Shown piece after piece: positions 16,315-24,984 of a stretch of DNA of 64,000 nucleotides; within the stretch, counting starts at the first letter, position 1; each line of letters opens with the position of its first letter. The stretch comes from Glaciecola sp028401415 (GTDB lineage Bacteria > Pseudomonadota > Gammaproteobacteria > Enterobacterales > Alteromonadaceae). The position numbers and the translations under genes were made by a program. The stretch spans positions 2,976,001-3,040,000 of the forward strand of contig NZ_CP171821.2 of assembly GCF_028401415.2 (NCBI RefSeq), read 5' to 3'. The notes under the pieces were generated by a model. It was not told the DNA's origin. It ran no database searches and saw nothing but the letters and a program-made list of their open reading frames with translations.

Positions 16315-17688
16315 GTGTTAGATGTCCTAATTTTGTCGCGCATTCAGTTTGCTGCAAATATCAGCTTTCATATTTTATTTCCAACCATCACTATCGCCTT
16401 AGGTTGGTTGCTCTTTTATTTTAAAGTGCGCTTTGATCTGTCTAAACACCCAGTTTGGATGCGCGCCTATCGTTTTTGGGTAAAAGTATTTGCTCTCACC
16501 TTTGCTCTGGGAGTGGTAAGTGGAATTACCATGTCGTTTCAATTTGGAACGAATTGGCCAGGCTTCATGGAAACGGTTGGCAACATTGCAGGCCCGCTAC
16601 TGGCTTATGAAGTGCTTACCGCCTTCTTTTTAGAGGCATCTATGCTAGGCATTATGCTTTTTGGCTTTAATAGAGTACCTGCGTGGGCACATACCAGCGC
16701 CACCTTTCTCGTTGCATTTGGCACCACAATGTCGGCCTTTTGGATTATTTCTCTGAATTCGTGGATGCAAACTCCTGCTGGCTTTGAAGTGCGTGACGGC
16801 GTGGCCTATGCCACCGACTGGCTTGCCATCATCTTTAACGCATCTTTTCCATACCGCTTAACTCACATGCTGATGGCTTCTTCGCTTACGGTATGTTTTT
16901 TGGTAGCGGGTATTAGCGCCTATCGCTTGTATCGAGGTGATAATAAAAAAGCACCGCGGTTAACACTCAAAATTGCGGTGTTTTCTGCCGCTATTTTAGC
17001 GCCCACCCAAGCCTTTATTGGTGACTTGCACGGTTTAAACACCTTAGAACATCAGCCGCAAAAAATTGCCGCGATGGAAGGACTTTGGGAAAGTGAAAGC
17101 GGTGCGCCTTTAGTCCTTTTTGCGATTCCAGATGAAGAAACCCGCACAAACAAGTTCGCGTTGGAAATTCCCAATGTGGCAAGTCTCATCTTAACTCACG
17201 ATTTAGAGGGCGAATTGCAGGGTTTAAACGAATTTGTAGGTGAACACCCTCCTGTTGCACCCGTATTTTTTAGTTTTCGGATTATGGTAGGTACTGGCTT
17301 ATTAATGATTGCCGTGGCCTGGTGGACAAGCTTCAGTCTGAAGCGAAAAAAGGGATTGTCTTCCTTACAACTTAAAGTGCTGATGGGCATGACCTTCTCT
17401 GGGTGGTTAGCTACGCTTGCTGGCTGGTATGTCACAGAAATCGGTCGACAGCCTTATATTGTGCATGGTGTGCTAAAAACAGCAGACGCTGTCACACCAA
17501 TAGCCGGAGAAAATGTGCTCCTAACACTTATTGCTTATTTGAGTCTATATATTGTGCTGCTCATTGCCTATATCCGCACTATATTTGTGCTGGCACGCCG
17601 GGCGGTAAAAGAAGAAGAATACGACCTCACTGTGCCGGGCTTGATGAAAGTAGAAGAACAAGCAAAGCTGAATCAAGTGGGGGCATAA
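16315..17688 (+). CDS. cioA: Cyanide-insensitive-type cytochrome bd oxidase subunit I
   Basis: 457 residues. Haem ligands fit bd-type subunit I: His19 in ISFHILFPT, a second His in YRLTHMLMAS, and Met in FRIMVGTG. The quinol-binding Q-loop region carries GDLHGLNTLEHQPQKIAAMEG with the conserved Lys and Glu, but the loop is short, as in CioA/short-Q-loop oxidases rather than E. coli CydA (522 residues). GWYVTEIGRQP is also present. It oxidises quinol and reduces O2 in the inner membrane. Start is GTG at 16315 after AAGGAGAG. An operon with the regulator upstream and subunit II 1 bp downstream. Confidence 0.93.
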   Translation: MLDVLILSRIQFAANISFHILFPTITIALGWLLFYFKVRFDLSKHPVWMRAYRFWVKVFALTFALGVVSGITMSFQFGTNWPGFMETVGNIAGPLLAYEVLTAFFLEASMLGIMLFGFNRVPAWAHTSATFLVAFGTTMSAFWIISLNSWMQTPAGFEVRDGVAYATDWLAIIFNASFPYRLTHMLMASSLTVCFLVAGISAYRLYRGDNKKAPRLTLKIAVFSAAILAPTQAFIGDLHGLNTLEHQPQKIAAMEGLWESESGAPLVLFAIPDEETRTNKFALEIPNVASLILTHDLEGELQGLNEFVGEHPPVAPVFFSFRIMVGTGLLMIAVAWWTSFSLKRKKGLSSLQLKVLMGMTFSGWLATLAGWYVTEIGRQPYIVHGVLKTADAVTPIAGENVLLTLIAYLSLYIVLLIAYIRTIFVLARRAVKEEEYDLTVPGLMKVEEQAKLNQVGA

Positions 17689-17689
17689 C

Positions 17690-18721
17690 ATGAATTACTT
17701 AGATGCCCATTCGCTCTCATTGATTTTTGCAGGATTAACTGCACTGTCTATTTTGCTATATGCGATTTTAGATGGTTACGATTTGGGTGTAGGATTAACT
17801 CTACCCCTTAAAAACGAGGTTTGGAGTGACACCGCCATCGCCTCTATCGGGCCATTTTGGGACGCGAATGAAACCTGGCTGGTATTGGGCGTAGGCTTAT
17901 TATTGGTCGCGTTTCCTGCTGCGCACAGCGCCATCCTTCAGGTGTTTTATCTGCCTGCATCGCTGTTGTTACTTGGCCTGATATTGCGTGGCGTGTCATT
18001 TGATTTTAGAGCCAAAGTGCACCCTAAAAACAAGAAACACTGGGATATTACCTTTGTTGTAGGCTCATATATCGCCACCAGTATGCAGGGCTTTATGCTC
18101 GGCATCTATATCATGGGGCTTGAGTATACTTTCACGAGCATCGTTTTCGGTATATTTAGTGCCTTGTGTGTTACTGCGGCTTATGCGCTTATTGGTAACA
18201 CTTGGTTAATTTTAAAGACTACTGGCGATTTGCAGGCTCACGCAATTAAAAATGCAAAACGCGCCGGCGTGCTGACTTTTATGGGTATTTTAAGCGTTTG
18301 TTTAGTTAATCCCTTGGTCAATGCCAACGTATTTCAAGTTTGGACTACCGCGCCTTTCGCTTATTTCTATGCAGCAATTCCCATCATTTGTTTTGCTATG
18401 TTTGTATTCGGCTATCGAGCACTTTCAAGGCTATCGCGCTTATCGGGCGACGCTAAAAGCCAAGCTGTTACGTCCAGATATGATTGGCAACCCTTTGCTA
18501 TGGCTATCATCATTTTTGTTGGCTGCTTTATTGGTCTCGCTCTGAGCTTCTACCCCTTTGTTGTGCCAAACGAACTTACCATATATGAAGCCGCAAGCGC
18601 TCCCGAATCATTGAGAATTATTTTGATTGGGGCAGTCGTCGTTATTCCCGTTATCGCCCTTTATAGCGCGTTTGTTTACTATGCGTTTAGAGGAAAAACT
18701 CAGGGTTTAAAGTATTATTGA
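17690..18721 (+). CDS. cioB: Cytochrome bd oxidase subunit II
   Basis: 343 residues, polytopic. Family signatures are the N-terminal AILDGYDLGVGL, PFWDANETWLVLG and VFYLPASLLLLGLILRGVSFDFR. Partner of the preceding subunit in the quinol:O2 oxidoreductase. It starts one base after the subunit I stop, so expression is coupled. No CydX-like small subunit was found in the 27 bp before the convergent rof gene. Confidence 0.93.
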   Translation: MNYLDAHSLSLIFAGLTALSILLYAILDGYDLGVGLTLPLKNEVWSDTAIASIGPFWDANETWLVLGVGLLLVAFPAAHSAILQVFYLPASLLLLGLILRGVSFDFRAKVHPKNKKHWDITFVVGSYIATSMQGFMLGIYIMGLEYTFTSIVFGIFSALCVTAAYALIGNTWLILKTTGDLQAHAIKNAKRAGVLTFMGILSVCLVNPLVNANVFQVWTTAPFAYFYAAIPIICFAMFVFGYRALSRLSRLSGDAKSQAVTSRYDWQPFAMAIIIFVGCFIGLALSFYPFVVPNELTIYEAASAPESLRIILIGAVVVIPVIALYSAFVYYAFRGKTQGLKYY

Positions 18722-18748
18722 GCGCTTCCTATATCAGTTGGAAATTAA

Positions 18749-19003
18749 TTAAACATTGGGCGCAAACTGCACATCTTCAAAGTAAGGATTAGCCGTTAAG
18801 CTATGCATTGACAAAAGCTGGTCTAAAGCAACCTTTACTGCACCAGCGTCAGTCTCAATGAGCAATGCCTCTTGGTGGCTATCAGTACGTGTGGTATCAA
18901 GTGCGACTCCCTCCAACTCGCTTGAGTCTTGCATAATTAAGCGAATACGTAAGCGATGCATACAGGCGATTTCTATATAATCGTAATGGTGACACGCGAT
19001 CAT
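18749..19003 (-). CDS. rof: Rho-binding antiterminator (Rof/YaeO family)
   Basis: 84 residues. It matches the Rof fold pattern: ACHHYDYIEIACMHRLRIRL, LEGVALDTTRTDSHQEAL, and the C-terminal strand NPYFEDVQF. E. coli Rof binds Rho and blocks its RNA loading, relieving Rho-dependent termination. The ATG overlaps the stop of the upstream GFA gene (ATGA), which implies translational coupling between a Rho inhibitor and a zinc-binding GFA protein, an unusual pairing. Confidence 0.87.
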   Translation of the reverse strand: MIACHHYDYIEIACMHRLRIRLIMQDSSELEGVALDTTRTDSHQEALLIETDAGAVKVALDQLLSMHSLTANPYFEDVQFAPNV

Positions 19004-19377
19004 ATTGATTTATGCGCCAAGGTATGCGCATTTGCTTCCCAATTTTGCCCATCAAAATCGACAATAGTCGCATTCGGATGCGGAGTATCTAAGCAATGCA
19101 GATTTACGCTCACCCCGTCTGGGTTTGAGCGAGGAATATAAAAGGCCTTTATTCCACACACCTTGCAAAAGGTGTGTTTTGCTAGTCCAGTATTAAACTG
19201 ATAGGTGGTGAGCATGTCTTGCCCTTGCAACAGCGTGAAGTCTCGCATGGGAATAATGGTGTGAATCAAACCACTTTTTACACATATAGAGCAGTTGCAA
19301 TTTTCGCACTCAACGCGCTCAGGCAAATCAACTGCAAACCTGACTTTTCCGCAGTGACACCCGCCAGTATATTTCAT
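19000..19377 (-). CDS. GFA/CENP-V family protein
   Basis: 125 residues with the full GFA cysteine set: GGCHCGKVRF, ECENCNCSICVKSG and FCKVCGIKAFY. This is a typical-length GFA domain expected to bind zinc; a formaldehyde/glutathione role should not be assumed. Start is the ATG at 19377 with AAAGGA upstream. The frame continues upstream, but that part lies inside the MITE-like repeat and is not native. The gene overlaps rof by 4 bp. Confidence 0.88.
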   Translation of the reverse strand: MKYTGGCHCGKVRFAVDLPERVECENCNCSICVKSGLIHTIIPMRDFTLLQGQDMLTTYQFNTGLAKHTFCKVCGIKAFYIPRSNPDGVSVNLHCLDTPHPNATIVDFDGQNWEANAHTLAHKSI

Positions 19378-19395
19378 GTCTTTCCTTTGATATTT

Positions 19396-19592
19396 AACCT
19401 GAATCCTGTTTAAGAAACGGCGCTCAGTACCGCTAGAATTGCGAATTACTACGTTGCAAAAGTCAGCAATAGAATAACTATTACGTGACGTTTGCGCCTT
19501 GTACTTCACAATTCTAGCAGCACTGAGTGTTAGAAATAAACTTAAGTATGTAACACAACAGCTAGCACCATTTCTTAAACAGGATTCAGGTT
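19396..19592. mobile_element. 197-bp MITE-like element with terminal inverted repeats
   Basis: The ends are perfect inverted repeats of AACCTGAATCCTGTTTAAGA plus AA (22 bp; 24 of 25 when extended). A subterminal inverted pair, 19423-19441 versus 19509-19527, matches 17 of 19. The element is flanked by ATTT on both sides (19392-19395 and 19593-19596), a likely 4-bp target duplication. It encodes nothing. It sits 19 bp upstream of the GFA-rof start codon, where it separates the genes from any older promoter. A partial copy occurs at 60010-60055. Confidence 0.8.
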
Positions 19593-19610
19593 ATTTATTC
19601 TTTATATAGC

Positions 19611-20555
19611 CTAAGAGACATAGAGTATGATCGCAAGCGCTATGGGTATAAGTAGCGACAAAATCACATTTAAGGCCATTGCAGGTAAAAAATGAGCCAA
19701 CATATTGGGTTTAAAGCAGTATGCGCGGCGAAATATTTCAATGCTGAATGGAATGCCAATAAAACAAATAAGCGCAACATCGGGCAAATAATCAAGCTGC
19801 CAAAGCGCATAAGCAATGGTGTAAATGCCTAGAGAAGATATTGCGAACAAGCCTGCGCATGTTTTGTATCCGTATTTGATGACCATGTGATTTCGCCCGG
19901 CTCTCTTATCCGCAACAGCATCTGGAAACTGGTTTATAAGCAGTAGATTGTTGACTTGCAAGAACACAAGTGAACACAAAAGCATAATTGGGGCGGTCAC
20001 CATATTCAGAAAGTTGGCATGCATATGTGCACTCAGCACGGCGTAAGTGCCGCCGGTGATCACAATACCAAAGCCTAGTCCGGGCGCTAAGAAACATAAT
20101 ACAGCGCTACGGTTAATCCAAGGGGTATAGCTTATCACCAGCGTGAGGCCAACTATTCCTAACACTAACAAAAACATGCGTAAATGCGCTATTTCATAAA
20201 TGATGTAGCTGCCAATTAAAACGCAGACGAGAATACACCATAAACCAGCAAGAAATACTGTATGCAGCGCCTGAGGATTTGTCTGCAGAGCGCCACTGCC
20301 ACCGCTAAATGGGGTTTTGATGGTATGCTCATCTAAGCGTGATTTTGCATCCGCATATTCGTTGAGTAAATTCACTGCAGCGTGAGCAAGCGCTGCCAAA
20401 ATCAAACACGCTAAGAACAAGGCTGGACTCAAAGAACGCATTTCGCTATCTACGTTTCCAAAAGAGTGGGACGCTGAAGCCCCTAAACACACACATACGG
20501 GTGCAAGACATAGAAATTTGGGCCGAGACGCTGCCAACACCGTTTTCCAATGCAT
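19611..20555 (-). CDS. UbiA-family prenyltransferase (MenA-like)
   Basis: 314 residues, about eight hydrophobic segments. The two polar motifs of UbiA enzymes are present: NLLNEYADAKSRLDE followed by PFSGGSGALQ (first prenyl-diphosphate/Mg2+ site), and NQFPDAVADKRAGRNH (second). The pattern is nearest MenA/1,4-dihydroxy-2-naphthoate prenyltransferases. No other quinone-pathway gene is in the window, so the aromatic acceptor is uncertain. Divergent from a TetR regulator, which may control it. Confidence 0.85.
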   Translation of the reverse strand: MHWKTVLAASRPKFLCLAPVCVCLGASASHSFGNVDSEMRSLSPALFLACLILAALAHAAVNLLNEYADAKSRLDEHTIKTPFSGGSGALQTNPQALHTVFLAGLWCILVCVLIGSYIIYEIAHLRMFLLVLGIVGLTLVISYTPWINRSAVLCFLAPGLGFGIVITGGTYAVLSAHMHANFLNMVTAPIMLLCSLVFLQVNNLLLINQFPDAVADKRAGRNHMVIKYGYKTCAGLFAISSLGIYTIAYALWQLDYLPDVALICFIGIPFSIEIFRRAYCFKPNMLAHFLPAMALNVILSLLIPIALAIILYVS

Positions 20556-20655
20556 TGGGATAACTTCCTTATAACCAGACTCTTAACAATGACACACAGT
20601 ATGCCATTGGACTTTTTGTATTCCCATTGTGTTACTTAACCTGCAAGCGCCTATT

Positions 20656-20684
20656 TTGACCTCGAACGCGTAAAAGACTACACT
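20656..20684 (+). promoter_or_regulatory. Sigma70-type promoter for the tetR-like gene
   Basis: TTGACC (20656-20661), a 17-bp spacer and TACACT (20679-20684), 43 bp upstream of the start codon. An imperfect dyad (ACTGTACTACATAGT near 20690-20704) just downstream is a possible TetR operator. Confidence 0.5.
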
Positions 20685-20727
20685 CCAGATACTGTACTAC
20701 ATAGTCTATTAATTACATTCAATTCAT

Positions 20728-21366
20728 ATGCAAGTAACGCGAAGCGGTCGACCAAAAAGTCAGGAAAAACGTGAAGCTATTTTAGAGGCTGCAAAAATAC
20801 TTTTTCTTGAAAACGGTGTTAAAGAGACCTCAATGGAAGAGATAGCCAAAAAGTCTCGCGTGTCTAAACAAACCGTATACTCTCACTATCAAAACAAGGA
20901 TGCGCTCTTTTCAGCGGTCATTGCCTTTAAATGCAAGGAGTATTTGGTCACTACTGAACAATTGCTTCATGATGATAAGGCTTGTTTGGAAACAGCCCTT
21001 GTTACCATAGCGAGTAAGTTCTTCGCGTTGATATTCGATGAGGCGGTCATTTCTGTCTACAAGACGATTATCGCAGAGGGGAACAATTCGCCCAGAGTTG
21101 CCGAATTGTTTTATGAGGCAGGCCCGCTTGCAAGTATCAATGCCCTCTGTGATGCTCTTCACTACCTAGCAAAGGGTAATTTGACACGGTCTGACGCTCG
21201 CGAACTATCTATCGATTTTTATTCTCTTTTAAAAAGCGACTTTCATACTCGCAGTTTAATGAACCTAGACTTTAAGCTGAATGAAGCCGAGAAAGAAGCT
21301 TTTATACGCACTGTAGTGCAAAAGACTTTATGTTTATATGAACATTATTACAACAAGCATAACTAG
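20728..21366 (+). CDS. TetR/AcrR-family transcriptional regulator
   Basis: 212 residues. The N-terminal HTH is clear: EAILEAAKILFLENGVKETS, MEEIAKKSRVSKQTVYSHYQNKDALFSAVI. The C-terminal ligand-binding half is helical and unlike a named subfamily, though the FYEAGPLASINALCDALHYL stretch resembles the AefR-like C-terminal region. Divergent from the prenyltransferase gene with a 172-bp shared gap, so local control or autoregulation is likely. No strong ribosome site precedes the ATG. Confidence 0.85.
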   Translation: MQVTRSGRPKSQEKREAILEAAKILFLENGVKETSMEEIAKKSRVSKQTVYSHYQNKDALFSAVIAFKCKEYLVTTEQLLHDDKACLETALVTIASKFFALIFDEAVISVYKTIIAEGNNSPRVAELFYEAGPLASINALCDALHYLAKGNLTRSDARELSIDFYSLLKSDFHTRSLMNLDFKLNEAEKEAFIRTVVQKTLCLYEHYYNKHN

Positions 21367-21435
21367 AATCTCTAAAGAAGTATTAGCTTCAAAGGTGCCA
21401 ATTAATATAGGGTATACTTTAGCCCTGTTGTATAA

Positions 21436-24162
21436 CTAGTTGGAGGCGATATTCCTTAAAACATAATGCAAAATGCCTCCGTGTTGATAGTATTCCCACT
21501 CACTTTGCGTATCAATACGCACCTTTGCATCAAATTCAATTTGCTCTCCATCTTCTCTCGTGGCCGTCACTTTAATTTGTCTTGGCCGCTCAGCTAAGCT
21601 CGAAATACTGAAGGTTTCGGTACCAGTCAGGCCATAAGTCTCGGCATCTTTTTGAAGCATGAACTCAAGCGGTAACACACCAAAACCTACCAAGTTTGAG
21701 CGATGAATGCGCTCGAAACTCGTGGCAATTACCGCTTCTACACCCAACAATTTGGTGCCTTTTGCCGCCCAGTCTCGGGAAGATCCTGTGCCGTATTCTT
21801 TACCCGCAATGACAATTAACGGTATACTGGATTGCTGATACTTCATGGCGGCATCGTAGATACTTTCTACTGTGTTTTCGGGGAAGTAGGTGGTGAACCC
21901 ACCCTCAGTCTCAGGTGCAAGTTGATTGCGCAATCGAGTATTGCCAAAAGTACCGCGCATCATCACTTCATGGTTTCCTCTGCGTGAGCCTAAGCTATTA
22001 AAGTCAGTTGGCTTCACGCCTTGCTCTTGCAAATACATACCCACTACGCTGTTTGACTGAATAGCCCCTGCTGGCGATATATGGTCAGTAGTAATTGAAT
22101 CTCCTACTTTAACCAAACAGCGAGCCTCTTGAATGTGAGGCAGAGGTTCTTCCTCGCTTGCCATTTTGTCGAAAAACGGCGGATTTTTTACATAGCTTGA
22201 TTCGGGCCAGCTGTAGGTTTGACCGCTTGGTGAGGGTAAAGACTTCCACTGCTGTGTTCCTTCAAACACATCTTCATATTGACTTTGAAACATCTTTGCA
22301 GATAGCGAGGATGCCACTAGCTCGTTTATCTCTGATTGCGAAGGCCAGACATTTTTCAAATAAACCGGCTTATCGTCGTTGCCTACGCCAAGTGCTTCGT
22401 TTTCCAAATCAATGGTCATGGAGCCAGCAAGGGCATATGCGACTACCAGTGGAGGCGAAGCTAGGTAGTTCGCTCTTACATCCTGGTGGATGCGTCCTTC
22501 AAAATTTCGATTGCCAGAAAGTACTGAACACACCGTCAATTTGGCCTTTGATACTGCTTCACTGATGTGTTCCGGTAAGGGGCCCGAATTTCCTATGCAA
22601 GTGGTACAACCAAAACCTACTACATCAAAACCCAGTGTGTTTAGCGCTTCCATCACGCCAGCTTGCTTTAAGTAAGCGGGAACCACTTGCGAGCCAGGCG
22701 CCAGAGAAGTCTTTACCCACGGCTTTGGCTTTAGACCTTTTTCTAATGCCTTTTGCGCAACCAGGCCAGCGGCTATCATTACTGCTGGATTCGACGTATT
22801 GGTACACGAAGTAATTGCTGCAATAACAATATCGCCGTGTTTTAGCTGAAAGTGCTCACCATCTATTGATACGTCAACTGAATCGGGTCTACTTTGAGCA
22901 CCGGTGCCTTGCGAGCCTCCTTCATCGGCAAAGCGAGAGACTGTTTCGTCCTCTAATTCAACGCCCAATATCTGCATGTGTTTGACAAATGCTGATTTTG
23001 CATCTGGTAATGATATGCGATCCTGCGGACGTTTTGGGCCAGCAATAGAGGCTACAACACTTCCCATATCTAAAGCGATGGTGTCGCTGTATGTAGCGCT
23101 TACTTGGCCGTCTTCTCTAAACATGTTTTGGGCTTTCGCATAAGCCTCAACCTTATCGATTTGCGACTGCTCACGACCGCTGAGCTGCATATAATTTAGG
23201 GTTTCATTATCAATTGGGAAGATGCCGCAAGTAGCACCATATTCAGGCGCCATGTTGGCAATTGTTGCCCTGTCGGCCAATGGCAAATTACTTAAGCCAT
23301 CGCCATAAAACTCCACAAACTTACCCACTACACCCTTTTCTCTAAGCATTTGAACAACCGTTAACACAAGATCTGTTGCCGTTACGCCCTCTGTTAATTC
23401 GCCACTTAGTTCAAACCCGACTACCTGAGGAATCAGCATGCTGATGGGTTGCCCCAACATTGCCGCTTCCGCCTCAATGCCGCCGACACCCCAACCTAGT
23501 ACACCTAGTCCATTGATCATTGTGGTGTGCGAATCTGTGCCCACTAAGGTGTCGGGATACAAATGCGTGTCGTCTCCCGCGTCGTTTTCCATCACAACGT
23601 GCGCTAAGTATTCTAAATTGACTTGATGAACAATGCCTGTACCGGGCGGCACAACGCGAAAATTCGAGAAGGCTTTTTGGCCCCAACGCAAAAACTGATA
23701 ACGCTCGGCATTGCGTTCAAATTCAATTTTTGTGTTTTTTTCAAGCGCTGTATCATCTCCAAAATGGTCGACCATGACTGAATGATCGATTACCAGATCG
23801 ACCGGGACTTGAGGATTGATGTCAGACGCTTTTCCACCAAGCTTCGTGACAGCATCACGCATAGCCGCAAGGTCTACGATTGCAGGGACACCCGTAAAAT
23901 CTTGCAGAACAACTCTGGCCGGCGTAAAGGCGATTTGCTCCATTGGTTTGGCTTTTGCGTCCCATTGACAAAGTGTTTCGATGTCCTGCGCACTCACGTG
24001 ATGACTGTCTTCGTTGCGCAACAAGTTTTCGAGGAGAATCTTTAAAGAGAAAGGAAGCTTCTTAATTTTGTCTTGTTCAGGTAGGCGCGTGATGTCGAAA
24101 AAACCGTACTTTTTTTCACCAATAGGCAAGTGTGTAAAGGTGTGAAAACTGTCGTTACTCAT
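21436..24162 (-). CDS. acnA: Aconitate hydratase A
   Basis: 908 residues, full length for AcnA/IRP-type aconitase. It interconverts citrate and isocitrate in the TCA cycle. The [4Fe-4S] ligands are visible in ITSCTNTSNP and FGCTTCIGNSGPL, with further family blocks LVGTDSHTTMINGLGVLGWG, VGDSITTDHISPAG and EYGTGSSRDWAAKG (swivel domain). Start ATG after TAGGAG. Convergent with tetR and alone in its transcription unit. Confidence 0.97.
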   Translation of the reverse strand: MSNDSFHTFTHLPIGEKKYGFFDITRLPEQDKIKKLPFSLKILLENLLRNEDSHHVSAQDIETLCQWDAKAKPMEQIAFTPARVVLQDFTGVPAIVDLAAMRDAVTKLGGKASDINPQVPVDLVIDHSVMVDHFGDDTALEKNTKIEFERNAERYQFLRWGQKAFSNFRVVPPGTGIVHQVNLEYLAHVVMENDAGDDTHLYPDTLVGTDSHTTMINGLGVLGWGVGGIEAEAAMLGQPISMLIPQVVGFELSGELTEGVTATDLVLTVVQMLREKGVVGKFVEFYGDGLSNLPLADRATIANMAPEYGATCGIFPIDNETLNYMQLSGREQSQIDKVEAYAKAQNMFREDGQVSATYSDTIALDMGSVVASIAGPKRPQDRISLPDAKSAFVKHMQILGVELEDETVSRFADEGGSQGTGAQSRPDSVDVSIDGEHFQLKHGDIVIAAITSCTNTSNPAVMIAAGLVAQKALEKGLKPKPWVKTSLAPGSQVVPAYLKQAGVMEALNTLGFDVVGFGCTTCIGNSGPLPEHISEAVSKAKLTVCSVLSGNRNFEGRIHQDVRANYLASPPLVVAYALAGSMTIDLENEALGVGNDDKPVYLKNVWPSQSEINELVASSLSAKMFQSQYEDVFEGTQQWKSLPSPSGQTYSWPESSYVKNPPFFDKMASEEEPLPHIQEARCLVKVGDSITTDHISPAGAIQSNSVVGMYLQEQGVKPTDFNSLGSRRGNHEVMMRGTFGNTRLRNQLAPETEGGFTTYFPENTVESIYDAAMKYQQSSIPLIVIAGKEYGTGSSRDWAAKGTKLLGVEAVIATSFERIHRSNLVGFGVLPLEFMLQKDAETYGLTGTETFSISSLAERPRQIKVTATREDGEQIEFDAKVRIDTQSEWEYYQHGGILHYVLRNIASN

Positions 24163-24429
24163 GTCGTCTCCTAAGTTTTAGAGAAAAAGCGATGACACCC
24201 ACATAAAGGGCGAATTATTTCTGCTTAGGGCATAAGTATAGGAAAGGAAGAATATCTTGCTCACTTTTATCTATCGATTTGGGCTAAAAGCATCAATTTT
24301 TATGTCTTTCATAAGGTAAACGACTTTTTACACGCTTGTACGCTCTGTCATGTGGACGAAGCCATAAATGCATTAAGTCGCTCAATAAAGGAGGATTTAT
24401 CTCAATTGAACTTTGAATGGCATAGAAAT
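24163..24429. other. Intergenic region between acnA promoter and atp terminator
   Basis: About 270 bp lying upstream of acnA (minus strand) and downstream of atpC. It presumably holds the acnA promoter; no clear operator or small gene was recognised. Confidence 0.4.
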
Positions 24430-24462
24430 AAAAAAACCCAGCTTAAGGCTAGGCTTTTTTAG
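24430..24462 (-). terminator. Rho-independent terminator of the atp operon
   Basis: On the minus strand, A-rich sequence, then stem CCTAGC / GCTGGG with a CTTAA loop, extended by A/G-T pairs, then a run of six T. It lies 30 bp beyond the atpC stop. Confidence 0.8.
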
Positions 24463-24491
24463 AATTAATGCACTTAGGAATGAATAATAGA

Positions 24492-24905
24492 CTACTTGCG
24501 CATCTTTTTAATTAATCGCAATTGTGCTATTGCTTCAGCTAATTCAATGGCTGCTTCTGCGTAATCAAAATCAGCACCGGCATTCGCCATTTTCTCTTCA
24601 GCGTGTTTCTTCGCTTCCGCGGCGGCTGCCTCGTCTAGGTCTTCTGCACGCACTGCAGTGTCAGCAAGCACGGTGATAGTGCCAGGCTGAATCTCCAGAA
24701 CGCCACCTGCAACGTAGATATATTCTTCGTCGCCGTGCTGTTTTACCACGCGCACCATACCCGGCTGAATACCCGTGATAAGCGGAGCATGCCCCGGGTA
24801 AATACCCAGTTCACCTTCACTACCAGTGACCTGAATGCGCTCTACCAAACCAGAAAATATCTCTGTTTCAGCACTCACTACATCCAAGTGGACGGTCATT
24901 GCCAT
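24492..24905 (-). CDS. atpC: ATP synthase epsilon subunit
   Basis: 137 residues (E. coli 139). N-terminal beta-sandwich with LVERIQVTGSEGELGIYPGHAPLITGIQPG, then the helical hairpin (EEKMANAGADFDYAEAAIELAEAIAQLRLIKKM). Part of the F1 central stalk; it regulates ATP hydrolysis. Start ATG after AGGAG. Last gene of the atpIBEFHAGDC operon. Confidence 0.97.
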   Translation of the reverse strand: MAMTVHLDVVSAETEIFSGLVERIQVTGSEGELGIYPGHAPLITGIQPGMVRVVKQHGDEEYIYVAGGVLEIQPGTITVLADTAVRAEDLDEAAAAEAKKHAEEKMANAGADFDYAEAAIELAEAIAQLRLIKKMRK

Positions 24906-24984
24906 GTTAAGTCTCCTCGATTGAGCCGGTGCATCACCGGCTGCTATCTACCTTTAACCTCTTTAACTTAAGGAAAGGCGCGTG

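Noticed and set aside
19380..19509. N-terminal extension of the GFA protein
   Set aside because: The extra 44 codons lie within the inserted MITE-like element, and the GFA domain begins with a well-placed ATG at 19377.
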